Program-made: the position numbers and the translations under genes
Origin: a virus
IMG/VR virus record: IMGVR_UViG_3300036719_001048
Location: 1-35,488 of that record
Strand: one strand, 5' to 3'
DNA: 35,488 nt
Notes under the pieces: generated by a model
What the model was told of the DNA's origin: nothing
Databases searched by the model: none
Seen by the model: the letters and a program-made list of their open reading frames with translations, nothing else
In this document: in pieces, positions 13,170-20,435 of the stretch
How the letters are laid out: the number at the start of each line of letters is the position of its first letter
Numbering within the stretch: position 1 is the stretch's first letter

Positions 13170-13559
13170 ATGACAACAGTAGTACTTTCAACCCCGCAAT
13201 TGGCCCAACAATACGCAGAGCGTACGGGCTTACAGTATGACAGAAAAGGCAACTCCTTCGTATGTTACGATGATTCGGGCGAGCCTATCTACACGATTAA
13301 ATTTTACATGCAGCGCACGGAGTTAGTAGATATTCGCACGGTGTATGAAATCTTTAGCCCGAACGCTAATCGGTATGAGGAATACCCTACAAAGGAGCGT
13401 ATGCTCGAAGATTTGGATTTTAACGAAATGCACATCCCTTACAAGTCTATCCGGTCAACTTACAACAATGGGTCTATTTTGGTAAGTCGGGAATTAATGC
13501 AGGAGTTATTTGCCTTGCCATTTAGCGCAGAATTGCTTAACTTACAAGGGCATGGTTAG
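13170..13559 (+). CDS. Hypothetical early protein, 129 aa
   Basis: A 129-residue acidic protein starting MTTVVLSTPQLAQQYAERTG. The first 60 residues resemble a small alpha/beta fold (helix QLAQQYAER, strands SFVCYDD and PIYTIKFYM). No motif or membrane segment is seen, and no family is recognised. It follows a promoter-bearing small gene and is followed within 10 bases by a strong terminator, so it may be the main product of this transcript. Small acidic early phage proteins are often inhibitors of host factors, but nothing here proves that. Confidence 0.82.
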   Translation: MTTVVLSTPQLAQQYAERTGLQYDRKGNSFVCYDDSGEPIYTIKFYMQRTELVDIRTVYEIFSPNANRYEEYPTKERMLEDLDFNEMHIPYKSIRSTYNNGSILVSRELMQELFALPFSAELLNLQGHG

Positions 13560-13568
13560 TTTTGGTTT

Positions 13569-13597
13569 CCCCCTGGCAGAAGTGTCGGGGGGTTTTT
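13569..13597 (+). terminator. Rho-independent terminator inside the rightward operon
   Basis: CCCCCTGGCA-GAAG-TGTCGGGGG(G) forms a 10-base-pair stem (two wobble pairs) with a 4-base loop, followed by TTTTTATC. It lies between the 129-residue gene and the DnaA-like gene. No TAnnTTTG promoter is seen after it, so the three following genes would depend on read-through or antitermination. Confidence 0.88.
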
Positions 13598-13623
13598 ATC
13601 ACTTCAATTTCAAACAATGCACA

Positions 13624-14055
13624 ATGCTAACCAAAAAACTCAAAACAGAACGCTTAAACGCATCCCCCTTTATTACTCTTTACTTGCCATCCACGCCAAA
13701 ACAAAGGATAAGCTACTTTGCTCTCCCCGGTATGAAAGGGAAAAAGAAAGCACCGATAGTAAAAAGCAACCGAGATTTAATTGAACACATAATAGATACG
13801 GTATGCAATTACTTTGAAGTAGATAAGAAGATTGTTATGGGCGTATCAAGGAAACGGGAATTTGTAATGCCAAGACAAATAATTCATTGGTATTTGATTA
13901 ATAAATTAGGGATGAAGTTGAAAAATATAGGGGCTATTTTTAACCAAGACCATAGTACAATATTTAGGAGCCGCAATGTTGTTAACGATAATCTTAGTTT
14001 TAAATTTGACAACGAGTACAAAACTCACATTGAAAACCTTAATGTAATTTTATGA
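13624..14055 (+). CDS. Stand-alone DnaA domain IV-like DNA-binding protein
   Basis: From ATG at 13624 this is 143 residues. The C-terminal half matches DnaA domain IV: a helix DLIEHIIDTVCNYFEVDKK with VMGVSRKREF (the R-K-R basic loop), then MPRQIIHWYLINKLGM and IGAIFNQDHSTIFRSR, the counterpart of the DnaA signature with D-H-[ST]-T that reads the DnaA box. No AAA+ domain is present. In phages such proteins could mark or hijack an origin or act as a regulator. The frame is open back to 13510, but that would cross the terminator and overlap the previous gene. Confidence 0.85.
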   Translation: MLTKKLKTERLNASPFITLYLPSTPKQRISYFALPGMKGKKKAPIVKSNRDLIEHIIDTVCNYFEVDKKIVMGVSRKREFVMPRQIIHWYLINKLGMKLKNIGAIFNQDHSTIFRSRNVVNDNLSFKFDNEYKTHIENLNVIL

Positions 14056-14330
14056 AACGTAATGCAATGTCACTTGCTGCAATAGCAGCATTAGTATTTG
14101 GTGGGGCTGCACAGGCAATACCAACTCAAATCGAATCCAATCAAAAAACGATTGAGATTCAATCAAAGCAAACTTTACCAAAACACCAACGCAGTAACAG
14201 GCGTGAAATACTGCCAGATGGCACAGGCGGTGTTGTAATTCCGTGGATTGACCACGGTCGCTCACCAAAAGAGTACGGTCAAATGTTGCAATTTAATCGC
14301 CGCCAGAAATGGACAAAATCAAAATTATGA
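14052..14330 (+). CDS. Small exported protein, 92 aa
   Basis: A 92-residue protein with a clear Sec signal peptide: basic start (MKRNAM), hydrophobic core LAAIAALVFGGAAQA and a cleavage site after AQA (about residue 22). The mature part is basic and Gln-rich (QTLPKHQRSNRREILP). Start overlaps the DnaA-like stop (ATGA), and its own stop overlaps the next start (ATGA). An envelope role during infection, such as superinfection exclusion, is possible but unproven. Confidence 0.78.
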   Translation: MKRNAMSLAAIAALVFGGAAQAIPTQIESNQKTIEIQSKQTLPKHQRSNRREILPDGTGGVVIPWIDHGRSPKEYGQMLQFNRRQKWTKSKL

Positions 14331-14422
14331 TATACATCATTGCAGCAATGTTCTTCGGTACCCTTATCATGGCATACAGAATCGGTGAATATGAGAATAA
14401 ACACCGGAGTAAGGATAAGTAA
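14327..14422 (+). CDS. Tiny membrane protein, 31 aa
   Basis: ATG at 14327 overlaps the stop of the exported protein gene. The 31 residues are a single transmembrane helix (IYIIAAMFFGTLIMAY) with a charged C-terminal tail (EYENKHRSKDK). It is the last gene of the rightward operon. The tail-in arrangement could suit a small membrane regulator; no family is recognised. Confidence 0.6.
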   Translation: MIYIIAAMFFGTLIMAYRIGEYENKHRSKDK

Positions 14423-14478
14423 GAAACGTGGGTTGTAAAGCATAAACGGACACCCAGTAACAAAAGTCAGCATTGCCG

Positions 14479-14507
14479 GATAGGTGGAAGGCCTATCATT
14501 TCTCCAC
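14479..14507. terminator. Possible bidirectional hairpin between converging operons
   Basis: GATAGG (14479-14484) and CCTATC (14492-14497) can pair around a 7-base loop; alternatively GGTGGA (14483-14488) pairs with TCCACC (14502-14507). The two hairpins exclude each other. They lie where the rightward and leftward operons meet and touch the leftward stop codon. No T-run follows on either strand, so termination here is only a possibility. Confidence 0.35.
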
Positions 14508-14729
14508 CTTCCTATACCCCTCTTGCCATAACACGGCACATAACCGCTTAGATTTGCGAACTATGGCAGTTTCCGAATCAGTAGGATACAGGATATGCAA
14601 CGCTTCGTGAATGGTTATCTCCAGTTTATGCTTTGGTTTCAGTCGGCTATCTATCTCAATAGTGTTGGAATCAATGTGGGCTAATCCATACGCTTTTTCC
14701 TTTCCTAATTTGCGATGGATTACTTTCAT
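14496..14729 (-). CDS. Small HExxH metallopeptidase-like protein
   Basis: From ATG at 14729, one base after the phosphoesterase stop, this is 77 residues. It contains ITIHEALHILYP (39-50) with the zinc-binding HEALH motif of zincins such as SprT-like or ImmA/IrrE-like proteins, and a helix with Glu (SETAIVRKSKRL) that could give the third ligand. It is very short for a peptidase, so it may be a minimal domain. It is the last gene of the late operon. Confidence 0.7.
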   Translation of the reverse strand: MKVIHRKLGKEKAYGLAHIDSNTIEIDSRLKPKHKLEITIHEALHILYPTDSETAIVRKSKRLCAVLWQEGYRKVEK

Positions 14730-14730
14730 G

Positions 14731-15711
14731 TTACAGGACTTTACCTTTATAAATTCTCTTATTCCGGAACTCAAACTCATCCCCATCCGTATCAATGATG
14801 GCGAACCCATGATTCCATTTATTGAGCGGCATGTATGCTGGATGGAGTTCCGATAGGCACCCGATACTAAAAGTAGTTACCATCTTCCCGGCTAATGTCG
14901 GTTCGGTGTGTTCTGAAGTAGCATGACAATGCCCCTGAAAACAAGATACCTTAGATCGCAGGAATAGACCTCTGGCAGCATTGACCGGGGCTGATATTCC
15001 CCCTACGTACTCATGCCCGTGTATGCCCCACAAATGCCCAATTTGCATAGGGCGTTTATTGTCTATGATTTCAATTCCTTCTGCCCTTGCTTTGAGTATG
15101 TTGGTAAACTCAAACTCTTCTACCCCTACCAACTCCCCCGCTTTCTCTTGCAGGAAGTGTTCGTAACGCTCCTCATGGTTGCCAACCTTAAAGTATATTT
15201 TGCAGTTGAAGGTGCTTTTGATAATGTTAAATAGTTCCTTAAACGTGTCAAGTTCCTGCTTAAAGTTCCGCTTCTTTGGGTCTTTAATAAACCTGCTTAA
15301 TCGGTGGCAATCTATTGTATCTCCGTTCAGTAGTATGGCATCCGGTTTCTCCTTAACTGCGAAATCAAATGCAGCCGTTAACGCTTCGATGGAATGATAT
15401 GGTACGTGGATGTCGGATAATATCAAAATGCGTTTGTGTCCTTTAATCTTGTAGGGTGTGAAGTCTGCCTCATCGGAAGCAGGTAACTTATACGGGTTCT
15501 TCGGTCTGTCATTCGGCATATAATATTTGGTGTTGATTGCTTTTTCCGGACTTTGATTCTTTCCCTCAATCCTACGCAGGATACTACGTGCTGCTTCTAC
15601 GTGCTTGAATGATAGCTTATTTTCGGCATACATTATACGTGCAAGTTTTAGCGATGGCATTTGCATACCGTACTTATCCCTGTATGAACGTGCTATATCT
15701 GATAATGTCAT
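14731..15711 (-). CDS. Calcineurin-like metallophosphoesterase
   Basis: From ATG at 15711 (ATGA overlap with the preceding stop) this is 326 residues. All blocks of the calcineurin-like family are present: SDIHVPYH (99-106), LLNGDTID (127-134), VGNHEERYE (176-184), IHGHEY (230-235) and GHCHAT (260-265), binding two metal ions. Residues 1-60 form a helical HTH-like lead domain (SDIARSYRDKYG, LKLARIMYAENK). The enzyme could hydrolyse nucleic acid ends, cyclic nucleotides or phosphoproteins; its place at the end of the late operon does not tell which. Confidence 0.92.
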   Translation of the reverse strand: MTLSDIARSYRDKYGMQMPSLKLARIMYAENKLSFKHVEAARSILRRIEGKNQSPEKAINTKYYMPNDRPKNPYKLPASDEADFTPYKIKGHKRILILSDIHVPYHSIEALTAAFDFAVKEKPDAILLNGDTIDCHRLSRFIKDPKKRNFKQELDTFKELFNIIKSTFNCKIYFKVGNHEERYEHFLQEKAGELVGVEEFEFTNILKARAEGIEIIDNKRPMQIGHLWGIHGHEYVGGISAPVNAARGLFLRSKVSCFQGHCHATSEHTEPTLAGKMVTTFSIGCLSELHPAYMPLNKWNHGFAIIDTDGDEFEFRNKRIYKGKVL

Positions 15712-15980
15712 AAACTTGCTTCGACAATCATTTGAGCAATTGAAGTTTTGTAAGTTACCCCAGCCTTTACAACAAATCCCTGCAATATCCAAACGCCAGG
15801 AACATCTATATCGCCTACCGTTGTGGTGTAGGTTATCTCATGGTTAGCTATAATCGTTGCACCCCATGAACCTGTTTCACCGTTTGGCTTCTTATAATAG
15901 ATGTCAGCAGAAGTAGGGTTGTGTAGATTAACCCCTTGCTCTGTTAGCTTTATCGTTACGTTGGTGCCGTTGTATATCAT
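15708..15980 (-). CDS. Small beta-sandwich structural protein (BppU N-terminal-like)
   Basis: A 90-residue all-beta protein. IYYKKPNGETGSWGA, ITYTTTVGDIDVPGVW and ILQGFVV follow the pattern of the N-terminal domain of lactococcal baseplate upper proteins (BppU_N: K-P-[DN]-G-x-x-x-x-W, then GD-[IL]-D-x-x-G-x-W-x-L-Q). It probably joins a receptor-binding module to the virion. Both gene ends overlap neighbours by 4 bases (ATGA), as part of a tightly coupled structural string. Confidence 0.65.
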   Translation of the reverse strand: MIYNGTNVTIKLTEQGVNLHNPTSADIYYKKPNGETGSWGATIIANHEITYTTTVGDIDVPGVWILQGFVVKAGVTYKTSIAQMIVEASL

Positions 15981-16591
15981 GATTCAAATATTGATGTGAT
16001 AGTTACGTTATACTCATTTGATTCCTGTATTGTTACCGTTGTGCTTTGTTCGTTATCAATAGTAACGGTACTATTCTGCTGACTAACAATATTAACCTGT
16101 GTAGTTTGCGCTGATTGTATTGTTACGTTGGCGTTAAACTGATACAAAGGTATAAACAAATTCGCATCTGATCCGGTCAGCACAAACGTACCCCGTGCAG
16201 CCGTGAGGGTTGGTGTAGTGGAACTCTTTACTAGGTCGGCATCCCTTCCAGTTAATACGAATGTACCACGCTCGGCAGCAATAGCCCTAACACGTTGTAG
16301 GGTTGCATCATTAGCCGTTAGTACGAATGTGCCTTTATCAGATGCGATTCTACGTGATGCCGTTGTGCCTGCATCGTTTCCGGTAAGTGTGTACGTTCCC
16401 TTATCAGCTACAAGGGTTTTGCCGATTGTGAAGTTAGCGGCATTGCCTGTGAGCGTAAACGCAGCTACAACGGCTGCTATGCGGTATGCCTGTCTTAAAT
16501 CTACTACGTTACCCGTTAGGGTGTATTCACCCCTATCCGCAACAATGGTATTGCCTGCCGCCCCGGTATTACGTAATAGCGTTAAAAGCAT
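15977..16591 (-). CDS. Repeat protein with six GTFxLTGxDA units
   Basis: A 204-residue structural protein. About residues 17-145 hold six imperfect repeats of roughly 22 residues, each with A-[DE]-[RK]-G-T-[FY]-x-L-T-G-x-[DA]-A (for example DKGTYTLTGNDA, ERGTFVLTGRDA, ARGTFVLTGSDA). The C-terminal 55 residues are Thr/Val/Gln-rich beta structure (VTIQSAQTTQVNIVSQQ). Such repeats suggest a beta-solenoid or fiber shaft and are known in several marine and freshwater phage structural proteins (recalled). Copy number may vary between relatives. Confidence 0.7.
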   Translation of the reverse strand: MLLTLLRNTGAAGNTIVADRGEYTLTGNVVDLRQAYRIAAVVAAFTLTGNAANFTIGKTLVADKGTYTLTGNDAGTTASRRIASDKGTFVLTANDATLQRVRAIAAERGTFVLTGRDADLVKSSTTPTLTAARGTFVLTGSDANLFIPLYQFNANVTIQSAQTTQVNIVSQQNSTVTIDNEQSTTVTIQESNEYNVTITSIFES

Positions 16592-16724
16592 CCTTTGCCT
16601 CGATTAATTCAGTTGTTAATTGTATGGCTGCCATTAAATCCCCTCTCTGCTTGGCGGCAGAAATCAGCATCTCAAGTTGATTGATTTGCCTTCCTAATAT
16701 TTCTTTTATTTCTGCCTGTGTCAT
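16569..16724 (-). CDS. Small helical protein, 51 aa
   Basis: ATG at 16724, 1 base after the stop of the Kelch-like gene, opens 51 codons to TAA at 16569-16571; the end overlaps the next gene by 23 bases. The product (MTQAEIKEILGRQINQLEML start) is two amphipathic helices, likely a coiled-coil or helical hairpin. It may be a chaperone or linker for the adjacent structural proteins, which is inferred from position only. Confidence 0.65.
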   Translation of the reverse strand: MTQAEIKEILGRQINQLEMLISAAKQRGDLMAAIQLTTELIEAKDAFNAIT

Positions 16725-16725
16725 A

Positions 16726-18159
16726 TTATTGAATTACCATTTGTCTGAACATTAGAGTTGATGTGTTCATCAACATATAAACGTACAAGATTATAGTTGC
16801 CCCATCCTGATATTCAACATCGAACGCAGTATCGCCAACGATGGCAGCACCTTGTACTACAGGCATAGTGTTCCATCCATCCATTGCTTGGCCGGCTATA
16901 TTGTATTTAAACCACCTGTTTGTGGCATCCTTTTGAATGTAGATGTTATCCCCATAATATGAATACTTTGTACCCGTTGTGAATGTTTCCGTTGCAGGTG
17001 AATACGTGACACCCGATACCCAAGTATTGGCAGCAATATCGTAGTAATCAAGTACGGCACCTGCATTACCTCTGAACGAATACAATCTACGCCCGTTAAT
17101 GATAGCGGATTCTGAAGTCCATGCAGTATTTGTTACGCCCCATATCCAATGCCCGCTCATCCCTGCTCCGGGTGCTGCCGCTCTTGCTGCTGTCGGAGAT
17201 AAGGTACTCCATGTGTTCGCACCTATATCGTAGCGGTACAAGGTAACTGCGTTATTCCCCATGTAATAGAGGAAGTTATCATTCCCGGTAATCTGATAAA
17301 CCGAAGTTGCATCTGGGGTAGTTGTCCATGTTGCAACGGTGAGCGTGTCGGCCGTGTTTGCCGTAATCGTACGAAGTTGCCCTGCCCCTGTACCCGATAC
17401 AATGCGTACCTGTGAGTTAATCCATTGTGAGGCAGTCCATGTCTTTGTGTTATTTACAAGCGTTGTAGCGGTTGCTGATGTTGCCGTACCGGATGCAAGT
17501 GCCACATAGTCTTGGTCATACCATGAAGGCGTTGCTATTAGTTTGCCATCCGTTGCAATAGTTGCAGCTAATCCGGTTTGAGATAGGGTAGTCCATGTGT
17601 TGGTGGCATAGTCATACTTACGGAATGAACCTGATGCCAAAGTACCAGACCCCAGTACATACCATACCGGGGTACATAAACGATACACGGTAGAAGCAGA
17701 AAATGCCGATGCCTGTGTTGCTACGGTAATAATTGCGTTAGTTCCAATAGTGTTAGAAACAATTTGCAACGTAACCCCTGCATTAGGCCCGGATAAGATG
17801 TGTATTGAATACCCCGCAAGTGAACGGGCTATAGTTTGGTTCGTTGTAATTGTAGAGGTAGTACCTGCCGTTGCGGTCAGCGATGCGGCAATCGTTGTAC
17901 CTGTTGACCATGCCCCGGCGGTACCTGCCGCCCCTGCTGCCAAAGTACCTGCAAGCGCAGGCGAAGGAAGTTGTACCCATCCATCATCATTCGGGTTGTA
18001 TAGGTATGCAGTTGCAGTACCCTGCACGTACAACTGATTTTGCTTAAAATGCCGGGAAGATGCAATCATTGCACCTGCTGCTGATGCTACAGGTGCCGGG
18101 GTTACTTGCTCCCATCTTTTTAAATCAAGTATCTGTCTATTACCGTTGGTAGTTGCCAT
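16726..18159 (-). CDS. Kelch-like beta-propeller structural or receptor-binding protein
   Basis: A 477-residue, Ala/Thr/Ser-rich protein. Kelch-type blades are visible as Y-D-x-x-x-N-T-W units: KYDYATNTWTTL, RYDIGANTWSTL, DYYDIAANTWVSG, with KYNIAGQAMDGW at the end. Between blades lie two related inserts with SGPNAGVTLQIVSN and SGTGAGQLRTITAN, a domain found in other phage adhesins. This predicts a beta-propeller that binds a surface glycan or receptor. It sits among other virion genes of the distal tail; no signal peptide is present. Confidence 0.75.
   Translation of the reverse strand: MATTNGNRQILDLKRWEQVTPAPVASAAGAMIASSRHFKQNQLYVQGTATAYLYNPNDDGWVQLPSPALAGTLAAGAAGTAGAWSTGTTIAASLTATAGTTSTITTNQTIARSLAGYSIHILSGPNAGVTLQIVSNTIGTNAIITVATQASAFSASTVYRLCTPVWYVLGSGTLASGSFRKYDYATNTWTTLSQTGLAATIATDGKLIATPSWYDQDYVALASGTATSATATTLVNNTKTWTASQWINSQVRIVSGTGAGQLRTITANTADTLTVATWTTTPDATSVYQITGNDNFLYYMGNNAVTLYRYDIGANTWSTLSPTAARAAAPGAGMSGHWIWGVTNTAWTSESAIINGRRLYSFRGNAGAVLDYYDIAANTWVSGVTYSPATETFTTGTKYSYYGDNIYIQKDATNRWFKYNIAGQAMDGWNTMPVVQGAAIVGDTAFDVEYQDGATIILYVYMLMNTSTLMFRQMVIQ
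17020..17043. repeat. 24-base segment shared with the Sak4-like ATPase gene (copy 2)
   Basis: Identical to 11930-11953, again encoding YDIAANTW on the minus strand, here as one of the Kelch blades. The Kelch gene has several related blades, so this is the more likely source copy. Confidence 0.85.
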
Positions 18160-18590
18160 TATGTTACGTTTATATTTCTTCTTAAATTATCGGCAGTCAT
18201 TCTCTCAAATGATTGTACCTGTGAGTTAGCAGCCACACCGCCAATTGTGGCAAGGTTGGTAATGTTCCAGGTACCTGATTGGTTGGCAGATACCGTACCG
18301 GATACAGGCGAAGTAACCCCCGATGGGTCAACAAGCATACGCCCTGTGAGCGGGTTAACCTGTGCAAGTCCGATAGTACGTGTTAGTGTGTGTATAGCCA
18401 TCCGCATCGCTTCAATAGCTTCCATTAATTCTTGTGCGCCAGTTACAGGTAGAGGGGTAGTTACGTTTACATCGTTAGCAACTCCATCTGAACCCCATGT
18501 AGGCTTCACCCTTTGAAACAGGATACCCCCTATATCATCTGCTGCGATTGTTGCACCGCTCCCCGGTGTATATCCTACGTTATCTGCCAT
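18159..18590 (-). CDS. Phage structural protein, 143 aa
   Basis: A 143-residue protein with the opening GYTPGSGATIAADDIGG and later RVKPTWGSDGVA, a pattern I recall from virion proteins of many tailed phages. The middle is a short helix (LMEAIEAMRMAIHTLTR) and the C-terminal part has SGTVSANQSGTWNI, an N-Q-S-G-T-W unit typical of beta-rich phage fibers. Probably a small tail or capsid decoration protein. Start and upstream stop overlap by one base. Confidence 0.7.
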   Translation of the reverse strand: MADNVGYTPGSGATIAADDIGGILFQRVKPTWGSDGVANDVNVTTPLPVTGAQELMEAIEAMRMAIHTLTRTIGLAQVNPLTGRMLVDPSGVTSPVSGTVSANQSGTWNITNLATIGGVAANSQVQSFERMTADNLRRNINVT

Positions 18591-19000
18591 TATTGAATAG
18601 TTAAGAGTCCATTAACTTGGTCAAAATCAACCGTTAAAGATTCACCGGAAAGCAGGGTAATGCTACTACCATAATCAAAAAACCCAATAAGCGGCCCACC
18701 TGCTGCCGTAGAGTTGTACACTACCACGTACCTGAATGGGCCTGTGCTACCGCCTGTAGATGTAAGGGTAGTGTCCGATACTACCAATTTATAAAGCCCT
18801 GCGGTCTGCGAAGATGCGGTAGTGGTAAGGTTACGTGTCGAAAGGTTGGTATAGGTAATCTCCGTAATATTTGCAAGTAGGCTATTACCTGCCACCGGGG
18901 CAGTATTGGTGAGTGCTATGGTTAGTTGGTCAGAGCCGAGGTTATGCACCTTCTCCGCTACCGCTTCCACAAACGAATCGAATTTGTTAAATACTGCCAT
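18590..19000 (-). CDS. Phage structural protein, 136 aa
   Basis: A 136-residue protein whose start AVFNKFDSFVEAVAEKVHNLGSD (residues 2-24; key part FNKFDSFVEAVAEKVHNLG) followed by QLTIALTNTAPVAGNS is a known pattern among tailed-phage virion proteins. The rest is beta-rich (YRYVVVYNS-like strand FRYVVVYNS, LLSGESLTVDFD). It could be a decoration or tail protein of the neighbouring 143-residue protein's complex; the exact location in the virion is unknown. Confidence 0.7.
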   Translation of the reverse strand: MAVFNKFDSFVEAVAEKVHNLGSDQLTIALTNTAPVAGNSLLANITEITYTNLSTRNLTTTASSQTAGLYKLVVSDTTLTSTGGSTGPFRYVVVYNSTAAGGPLIGFFDYGSSITLLSGESLTVDFDQVNGLLTIQ

Positions 19001-19022
19001 GATTTATAATTGTAGTGTAAAA

Positions 19023-19592
19023 TTACATCAATTCCTTAAGCAAAATTGCCGCCCCGACTTGCTTACTCACGGCTTCGGGATTGTATTTTCCATCCGCTAC
19101 GAACTTGCCTTTGTCGTAATGGTCAGAGTAACTCCATAGGTAAGGAGTAGCAACCGACCGCTTGCGATACCCAAATCCGTTATTAGCCTCGAATCGGTAA
19201 AGCATATCCTGCACCCCCCAATCTTGCCATTTGTGCCAATTCTTTAAGCGGAACCAATCTTCTGCTGATTCCTCCCAAGTGTAGGACTTACCGAATTGTG
19301 GCGGTAGTAATGGCCGGCCTGCAGGTACTTGCCAGGTGCGAGCGGTTAACGGATCGCCATTGTGAATATGCTTTGAGAAATTGCAACTGCCTTCGAGGTA
19401 GTGAACTATGCCCAGAGCATACCACGGGCATTTGAGATTCAGTTTTGCAGTAACGGATAAGTAACGCTGCTTGCCTTTATTGATTAGTGCAACGGCTTTT
19501 GCTATTTCGGCTGCTTTATCTTCATCGACTTGCATCGAATCAAACATCGCCTTATACTCAATTAAAGAAACGATAGGTTTTACGGATGCCAT
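19023..19592 (-). CDS. Endolysin, lysozyme-like (COG5526 type)
   Basis: A 189-residue muralytic enzyme. CPWYALGIVHYLEGSCNF (55-72) carries the likely catalytic Glu67, and HIHNGDPLTARTWQVPAGRP (75-94) is the signature of the COG5526 lysozyme-like family (N-G-D-P-L-x-x-R-T, V-P-x-G-R-P). No signal peptide is seen, so it needs a holin to reach the peptidoglycan; two holin-like genes and a spanin candidate precede it. Its start lies inside the end of the spanin gene. Confidence 0.88.
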   Translation of the reverse strand: MASVKPIVSLIEYKAMFDSMQVDEDKAAEIAKAVALINKGKQRYLSVTAKLNLKCPWYALGIVHYLEGSCNFSKHIHNGDPLTARTWQVPAGRPLLPPQFGKSYTWEESAEDWFRLKNWHKWQDWGVQDMLYRFEANNGFGYRKRSVATPYLWSYSDHYDKGKFVADGKYNPEAVSKQVGAAILLKELM

Positions 19593-20046
19593 AGATTATA
19601 ATTATTACAATACCTCCGATTATAATTCCGATAAATGGTATTCTGTTTGATTTCTTAGTGCTTGTTGATTCTACCTTGCTAAGTGCCTGCGTATTACTCA
19701 CGCTGCCCGATACGCTATCCTTTGTGATACCTGCCTGTGATTCGGTGCGTTGCTGCTTTACGTTCTCGTATATTATCCGTTGGCGAAGTACAGGCACATC
19801 TTTATACACGGTATCGTATAACTCAATAGTCTTTGTATTAAATTCCTGTAATTCGGTTACGATGCGAGATGTGTCTATCACTTTAACGTGTACCGTATCA
19901 CGTACATAGATAGTGAGCGTTTGTTCCTGCGTAGTGGTTTGCGATTTCTTTACACTATTGCATGATGTCATAATCAGCACGAATAGCAAAGCCATCGCAA
20001 GTAACCACCACTTTACCCAACTGTCCGAATTATTCGGACTTTTCAT
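19558..20046 (-). CDS. Candidate unimolecular spanin (u-spanin)
   Basis: From ATG at 20046 (two earlier ATGs at 20058 and 20076 are possible) this is 162 residues. The N-terminus has a hydrophobic segment WWLLAMALLFVLIMTSC, ending in a lipobox-like M-T-S-C (Cys29), and the C-terminus has a second transmembrane segment (FIGIIIGGIVIIIIYGI, about 139-155). The middle is a charged, helix-prone periplasmic span. An outer-membrane lipoprotein anchor plus a C-terminal inner-membrane helix is the plan of u-spanins such as phage T1 gp11, which fuse the membranes in the last lysis step. Its end overlaps the endolysin start by 35 bases. Confidence 0.72.
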   Translation of the reverse strand: MKSPNNSDSWVKWWLLAMALLFVLIMTSCNSVKKSQTTTQEQTLTIYVRDTVHVKVIDTSRIVTELQEFNTKTIELYDTVYKDVPVLRQRIIYENVKQQRTESQAGITKDSVSGSVSNTQALSKVESTSTKKSNRIPFIGIIIGGIVIIIIYGIRKTYRFFN

Positions 20047-20281
20047 CGATAGCTGCATATTGTTCACCGTTTGCAAGTATTGCGGAAAATACCTCTAATA
20101 ATGTAGGAAGGAAAGCTATTACCGTTGCCACGCTTGCCATTTGGTGGTCAGTTAGTTTGAATATCTGAAATACCGCCAACACGGTAGGGCCGGATAACAA
20201 CCCAATAATTCTCTTTGATTTGCGATACCATTTCGGAGCGGGTGAGTTTACGTTAGTCAGTCCTATGCTTGTCTTTGCCAT
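20030..20281 (-). CDS. Holin-like membrane protein, 83 aa
   Basis: An 83-residue protein with a basic N-terminus (PKWYRKSKR) and two hydrophobic segments (IIGLLSGPTVLAVFQIF and MASVATVIAFLPTLLEVFSA). The size, topology and place directly before the spanin and endolysin fit a class II holin or its partner. Its end overlaps the spanin gene by 17 bases. With the 60-residue protein upstream it may form a holin/antiholin pair, but which is which is unclear. Confidence 0.65.
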   Translation of the reverse strand: MAKTSIGLTNVNSPAPKWYRKSKRIIGLLSGPTVLAVFQIFKLTDHQMASVATVIAFLPTLLEVFSAILANGEQYAAIDEKSE

Positions 20282-20435
20282 TTTTAAACTTTTGTATGTT
20301 TACGATTATAGTAACGATTGCCGATAGTATTGTGCAGTAGGTAGCCACCTGCGAGGCGGTAACGTGTGCTAACATCCATAAACCCATTGTGAATAGTAAC
20401 CCCTTTACCGATGTGCTATCTACGTGCTGCTCCAT
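20253..20435 (-). CDS. Holin-like membrane protein, 60 aa
   Basis: A 60-residue protein with two hydrophobic segments (GLLFTMGLWMLAHVTAS and YCTILSAIVTIIVNI) joined by a short loop and a charged C-terminal tail (KFKNGKDKHRTD). This is the typical plan of a small class II holin. Its ATG overlaps the preceding stop by one base (TAATG) and its end overlaps the next gene by 29 bases. Confidence 0.7.
   Translation of the reverse strand: MEQHVDSTSVKGLLFTMGLWMLAHVTASQVATYCTILSAIVTIIVNIQKFKNGKDKHRTD

Noticed and set aside
13510-13623. Upstream extension of the DnaA-like gene to 13510
   Set aside because: It would translate through a strong terminator hairpin and overlap the preceding gene by 50 bases; the ATG at 13624 gives the family-like protein.
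12713-14495. Lysogeny module
   Set aside because: The only regulator-like genes are a 58-residue HTH protein and a DnaA domain IV protein; no integrase, excisionase or attachment site was recognised anywhere in the window.
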